Positions 6,560 through 8,832 of a stretch of 8,832 nt of DNA are shown here, piece after piece. Every line of letters starts with the position of its first letter. Positions within the stretch are counted from its first letter, which is position 1. The notes beneath the pieces were generated by a model. It was not told the origin of the DNA and ran no database searches. It saw only the letters and a list, made by a program, of their open reading frames with translations. Origin of the DNA: Armatimonadaceae bacterium (lineage in GTDB: Bacteria; Armatimonadota; Armatimonadia; Armatimonadales; Armatimonadaceae); contig JAUJNC010000187.1 in assembly GCA_030446525.1 (NCBI GenBank), positions 1 through 8,832 of the forward strand, in the 5' to 3' direction. Both the position numbers and the translations under genes were made by a program.

Positions 6560-7204
6560 TCAGGCCCGGGCCGCCCGGATCTTTTCGACGAACTCGCGGG
6601 TGATGCGCGTGATGGAGGCGTAGTCGCCGGTCTTCGCGCCCGCCGTCAGGCTCCCGCCGACGCCCACCGCGACCGCGCCCGCCTCGATCCACTGGGCGAC
6701 GTTGTCCAGGCTGACGCCGCCCGTGGGCATCAGCGGCGCCTGCGGCACCGGCCCCCGGATCGCCTTGACGATGCCCGGGCCGAACGCCTCGCCGGGGAAC
6801 AGCTTGACGACGTCGGCGCCCGCCTCCAGGGCGTCGAGCACCTCGCGGATCGTCATCGCGCCGGGCATGCTGGGCACCTGGTAGCGGTTGCACAAGCGCA
6901 CCGTGTCCGGGTTCAGCGACGGGGCGACGATGTAGGTCGCCCCGGACAGGATGGCGATGCGCGCCGTTTCGGGGTCGAGCACCGTCCCCGCACCCAGGAT
7001 CAGCTCGGAGGGCCCGTAGCGCTCGGCCAGCGCCTCGATCACCCGGTGCGCGCCGGGCACGGTGAACGTTATCTCCAGGGCCGCCGCGCCGCCCGCCTGC
7101 ACCGCCTCGGCCACACGCAGCGCCTGGTCCGCCGTTTCGGTGCGGACCACCGCCACCAGGCCCACGTCCGTGATGCGCCGGAGGATTTCAAGTTTTGCGA
7201 TCAT
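6560..7204 (-). CDS. eda: 2-keto-3-deoxy-6-phosphogluconate (KDPG) aldolase, KDPG/KHG family
   Basis: Splits KDPG into pyruvate and glyceraldehyde-3-phosphate, the last step of the Entner-Doudoroff and uronate routes; cytoplasmic. The 214-residue length is normal for the family. Seen: VAVVR (17-21) and ALEITFTVP (42-50) with the catalytic Glu44, GAGTVLDPE (71-79), and DVVKLFPGEAFGP (131-143) with Schiff-base Lys134. Phosphate-binding glycines are in PTGGVSLDN (160-168) and GVGGSL (181-186). All catalytic residues are present. The start at 7204 has GAGG eight bases upstream. It is followed after 13 bases by kdgK, the enzyme making its substrate, so the two form one operon. The only strong promoter seen is at 7595-7567, which would leave a leader of about 355 bases. 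Some family members also cleave 4-hydroxy-2-oxoglutarate. Confidence 0.95.
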   Translation of the reverse strand: MIAKLEILRRITDVGLVAVVRTETADQALRVAEAVQAGGAAALEITFTVPGAHRVIEALAERYGPSELILGAGTVLDPETARIAILSGATYIVAPSLNPDTVRLCNRYQVPSMPGAMTIREVLDALEAGADVVKLFPGEAFGPGIVKAIRGPVPQAPLMPTGGVSLDNVAQWIEAGAVAVGVGGSLTAGAKTGDYASITRITREFVEKIRAARA

Positions 7205-7306
7205 CAGTCTGACCTCGCCAGGGCGCCGCGGTCGGCGCCACCCTTTCTACCGTTTCCCCGGGCCGTGTAACCGAAATCCGTTTTCGGACGTCTAATGTAT
7301 GTGAAA

Positions 7307-7344
7307 CTCGCCGCCCTTTCGTGGAACAAAAGGGTGGCGGCGAG
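7307..7344. promoter_or_regulatory. Inverted repeat (hairpin) in the eda leader and over the small-ORF ribosome site
   Basis: CTCGCCGCC (7307-7315) pairs with GGCGGCGAG (7336-7344), a perfect 9-bp stem extended inwards by CTTT/AAAG after a 3-base bulge. On the minus strand it lies in the putative leader of eda-kdgK, followed only by TTT, so it is a poor terminator. On the plus strand it covers part of GAGGG (7342-7346), the likely ribosome site of the ORF starting at 7353. A smaller stem (CCGAAA/TTTCGG, 7271-7287) lies beside it. Confidence 0.45.
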
Positions 7345-7352
7345 GGACAGCC

Positions 7353-7541
7353 ATGGCACGACGGAGCGACCAGCCGACCACGCGGAGACGACCCAAGAAA
7401 ATGAAGCACCTACTGACACTGACCGGCGTCACCCCGCGCGCGCCGGAACGCGCGCTGGGCCTGATCATCGTCGGTCTGGCCGCGGCCATGCTGGGCATCA
7501 GCGCCTCGGTCCTGATCTGGGGGGTTGCCCTGCTGTCTTAA
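7353..7541 (+). CDS. Possible small single-pass membrane protein
   Basis: A 62-residue frame not recognised as any family. Seen: a basic N-terminus (MARRSDQPTTRRRPKKMKHL), a short linker, then one hydrophobic segment at the C-terminus (ALGLIIVGLAAAMLGISASV, then LIWGVALLS) long enough to cross the membrane. GAGGG lies six bases before the ATG. Codons in the second half are GC-rich at position three, as in the neighbouring real genes. A second start at residue 17 (MKHLL) would give 46 residues. Against it: no good promoter on this strand, and a strong opposite-strand promoter that would transcribe across it. Arginines before the hydrophobic stretch suggest the C-terminus lies outside. Confidence 0.42.
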   Translation: MARRSDQPTTRRRPKKMKHLLTLTGVTPRAPERALGLIIVGLAAAMLGISASVLIWGVALLS

Positions 7542-7566
7542 CGCGTCCCCGACCGGGGGTGCGACC

Positions 7567-7595
7567 AGTATAGCAAAACCGGGGCGCGGCGTCAA
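7567..7595 (-). promoter_or_regulatory. Strong sigma70-type promoter reading toward eda
   Basis: On the minus strand: TTGACG (7595-7590), a spacer of exactly 17 bases, then TATACT (7572-7567), with TGC before the -10 (extended -10). Each hexamer matches the consensus at five of six positions. It starts 45 bases after the RNase J stop. The first minus-strand gene downstream is eda at 7204, giving a leader of about 355 bases. Confidence 0.62.
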
Positions 7596-7639
7596 TGACA
7601 CCTCGACGCACACGCCCGCACAACACTGGTCCGGAGGAC

Positions 7640-8832
7640 CTAGAGCTCCAGGATCATCGGCAGGATCATGGGACGGCGCTGGGTGCGCTTTTCGAGGAAC
7701 CTTTTCAGTGACTGGCGCACGTTCGTCTGGACGCCGTCCCAGTCGGTCGCCGCGTCCCGCGGCAGGTTCTCGAGCATGTCGCGCACGTGCGACTGGGCCT
7801 CCGCGATCAGCTCTTCGCTGTGGTCCATGTAGACGAAGCCGCGCGACAGGATCTCGGGGCCGGAGACGATCTCGCCCGTCTCCTGGTTGATGGCGGCGAC
7901 GACCACGACGAAGCCGTCCTCCGACAGGTGCTGCCGGTCGCGCAGGACGACCTCATGGATGCCCGCCGTGCCGGAGGCGTCCACCAGGACCGACCCGGAC
8001 GGGATGCGGTCCACCACCTTCCCCCGCTCCTCATCCAGTTCGAGCACGTCCCCGATCTCCAAGCGGAAGATGTCCGGGGCGAGCCAGCCCATCTCCTCGG
8101 CGGTCTTGCCGTAGAGCGCCATCATGCGGTGCTCGCCGTGGACGGGGACGACGTACTGCGGGTTGACGATATTCAGGACGAGCTTCAGCTCCTCCTGGTA
8201 GGCGTGGCCGGACACGTGGACCGGCATCAGCGCGTCATAGATGACGTTCGCCCCGCGCGCGATCAGCCGGTTGACCACGCGCCACACGGCGTCCTCGTTT
8301 CCGGGGATGGGCGTGGCCGACAGGATCACGGTGTCGCCCTCCTGGATGCGTATCTGGCGGTGCTCGTTGCTGGCCATGCGCGACAGCCCCGCCAGCGGCT
8401 CGCCCTGCGACCCGGTCGTCAGGATCGTCACCTGGTTGGCCTTGAGCGTGCCGATGTCGTCCGCCCGGACCCGGACGCCTTCGGGGACGCTCAGGTAGCC
8501 CAGCGAGGCCGCCATGTCCATGTTTTGTGCGATGGAGCGTCCGAGCGCGGCCGCCTTACGGCCTGTCTTGACGGAGCAGTCCACGGCCATCTGCATGCGG
8601 TGGATCTGCGACGCGAAAAAGGCGACGATGATGCGCCCCGGCGCTTCTCGGAACACGCGCTCGAAGGTCTGGCCGACGATGCGCTCGGACGGCACGTAGC
8701 CGGGCCGCTCGATGTTGGTGGTGTCGGAGACCAGGGCGAGCACCCCCTCCTGGGAGATGCGCGCGAGTTTGGCGACGTCGAACAGGCGGCCGTCGACCGG
8801 GGTCTGGTCGAACTTGAAGTCGCCGGTGTGGA
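7640..8832 (-). CDS. rnj: Ribonuclease J, C-terminal portion (N-terminus beyond window)
   Basis: An RNA-processing and RNA-decay nuclease (5'-to-3' exonuclease and endonuclease) of the metallo-beta-lactamase/beta-CASP family; cytoplasmic. The frame is open to the window edge: residues HTGDFKFDQTPVDG (with a metal-ligand Asp) precede LALVSDTTNIERPGY, so the GTG at 8743 is not the start. Further motifs in order: FASQIHRMQ, LTTGSQGEPLAGLSRMA, PVHVSGHA and VPVHGEHRMMALYG (the beta-CASP His motifs), then the C-terminal domain ending QRRPMILPMILEL, as in the family. About 396 of the usual 550-odd residues are present. There are no frameshifts. A short palindrome (GGTCC-TCC-GGACC) lies directly at the stop, with no T-run. 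Confidence 0.95.
   Translation of the reverse strand, partial: HTGDFKFDQTPVDGRLFDVAKLARISQEGVLALVSDTTNIERPGYVPSERIVGQTFERVFREAPGRIIVAFFASQIHRMQMAVDCSVKTGRKAAALGRSIAQNMDMAASLGYLSVPEGVRVRADDIGTLKANQVTILTTGSQGEPLAGLSRMASNEHRQIRIQEGDTVILSATPIPGNEDAVWRVVNRLIARGANVIYDALMPVHVSGHAYQEELKLVLNIVNPQYVVPVHGEHRMMALYGKTAEEMGWLAPDIFRLEIGDVLELDEERGKVVDRIPSGSVLVDASGTAGIHEVVLRDRQHLSEDGFVVVVAAINQETGEIVSGPEILSRGFVYMDHSEELIAEAQSHVRDMLENLPRDAATDWDGVQTNVRQSLKRFLEKRTQRRPMILPMILEL

Noticed and set aside
7188..7498. Minus-strand frames between eda and the strong promoter, as a possible leader peptide or extra gene
   Set aside because: Their translations lack recognisable motifs, none has a good ribosome site, and they overlap each other in different frames.
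7628..7640. GGTCC-TCC-GGACC palindrome as the RNase J terminator
   Set aside because: The stem is only five base pairs with a three-base loop and no T-tract; termination there is not supported.
1..8832. tRNA, rRNA, integrase or other transposase genes
   Set aside because: I looked along both strands and saw no cloverleaf with a TTCGA-type arm, no rRNA sequence and no recombinase motifs.

Overview
This is GC-rich bacterial DNA. The organism is probably a diderm: the window encodes a secreted protein ending in a beta-strand with a terminal Phe, as outer-membrane barrels do. It also carries RNase J, a von Willebrand A (VWA) membrane protein, a sulfatase and a DUF433/DUF5615 pair. That mix is common in Planctomycetota, Verrucomicrobiota, Armatimonadota and related uncultured lineages, but nothing here fixes the phylum. 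It reads like a metagenomic contig, because single-base indels cluster in two places while the encoded protein stays recognisable.

Layout. 1-529 (-): start of a membrane-anchored VWA protein, cut by the window edge and broken by two frameshifts. 684-1279 (-): a compact toxin-antitoxin-like pair, DUF433 first and DUF5615 second, overlapping by one base. 1484-3718 (+): a good sigma70-type promoter with a perfect palindrome in its spacer, then a 728-residue secreted repeat protein. 3719-4013: convergent gap holding a MITE-like element with perfect 41-bp inverted arms, each folding into its own hairpin. 4014-7204 (-): probable operon of KDPG aldolase (eda), KDG kinase (kdgK) and a sulfatase. 7205-7639: about 435 bp with a strong minus-strand promoter, a structured segment and a possible small membrane-protein gene on the plus strand. 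7640-8832 (-): C-terminal two thirds of RNase J.

How the genes work together. KDG kinase phosphorylates 2-keto-3-deoxygluconate to KDPG, and the aldolase splits KDPG into pyruvate and glyceraldehyde-3-phosphate. This is the lower end of uronate or polyuronide catabolism. The adjacent sulfatase suggests that the substrate is a sulfated, uronate-containing polysaccharide; that link is inference. The only good promoter seen for the operon lies about 355 bases upstream of eda, implying a long leader.

Quality warning. By reading conserved protein across frames I count about nine frameshifts in 4840-5465 (sulfatase N-terminal half), up to three at the 3' end of kdgK and two in the VWA gene. The outer-membrane protein, eda and rnj are clean. 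I interpret most of the frameshifts as sequence errors. I saw no convincing new defence or mobile system.
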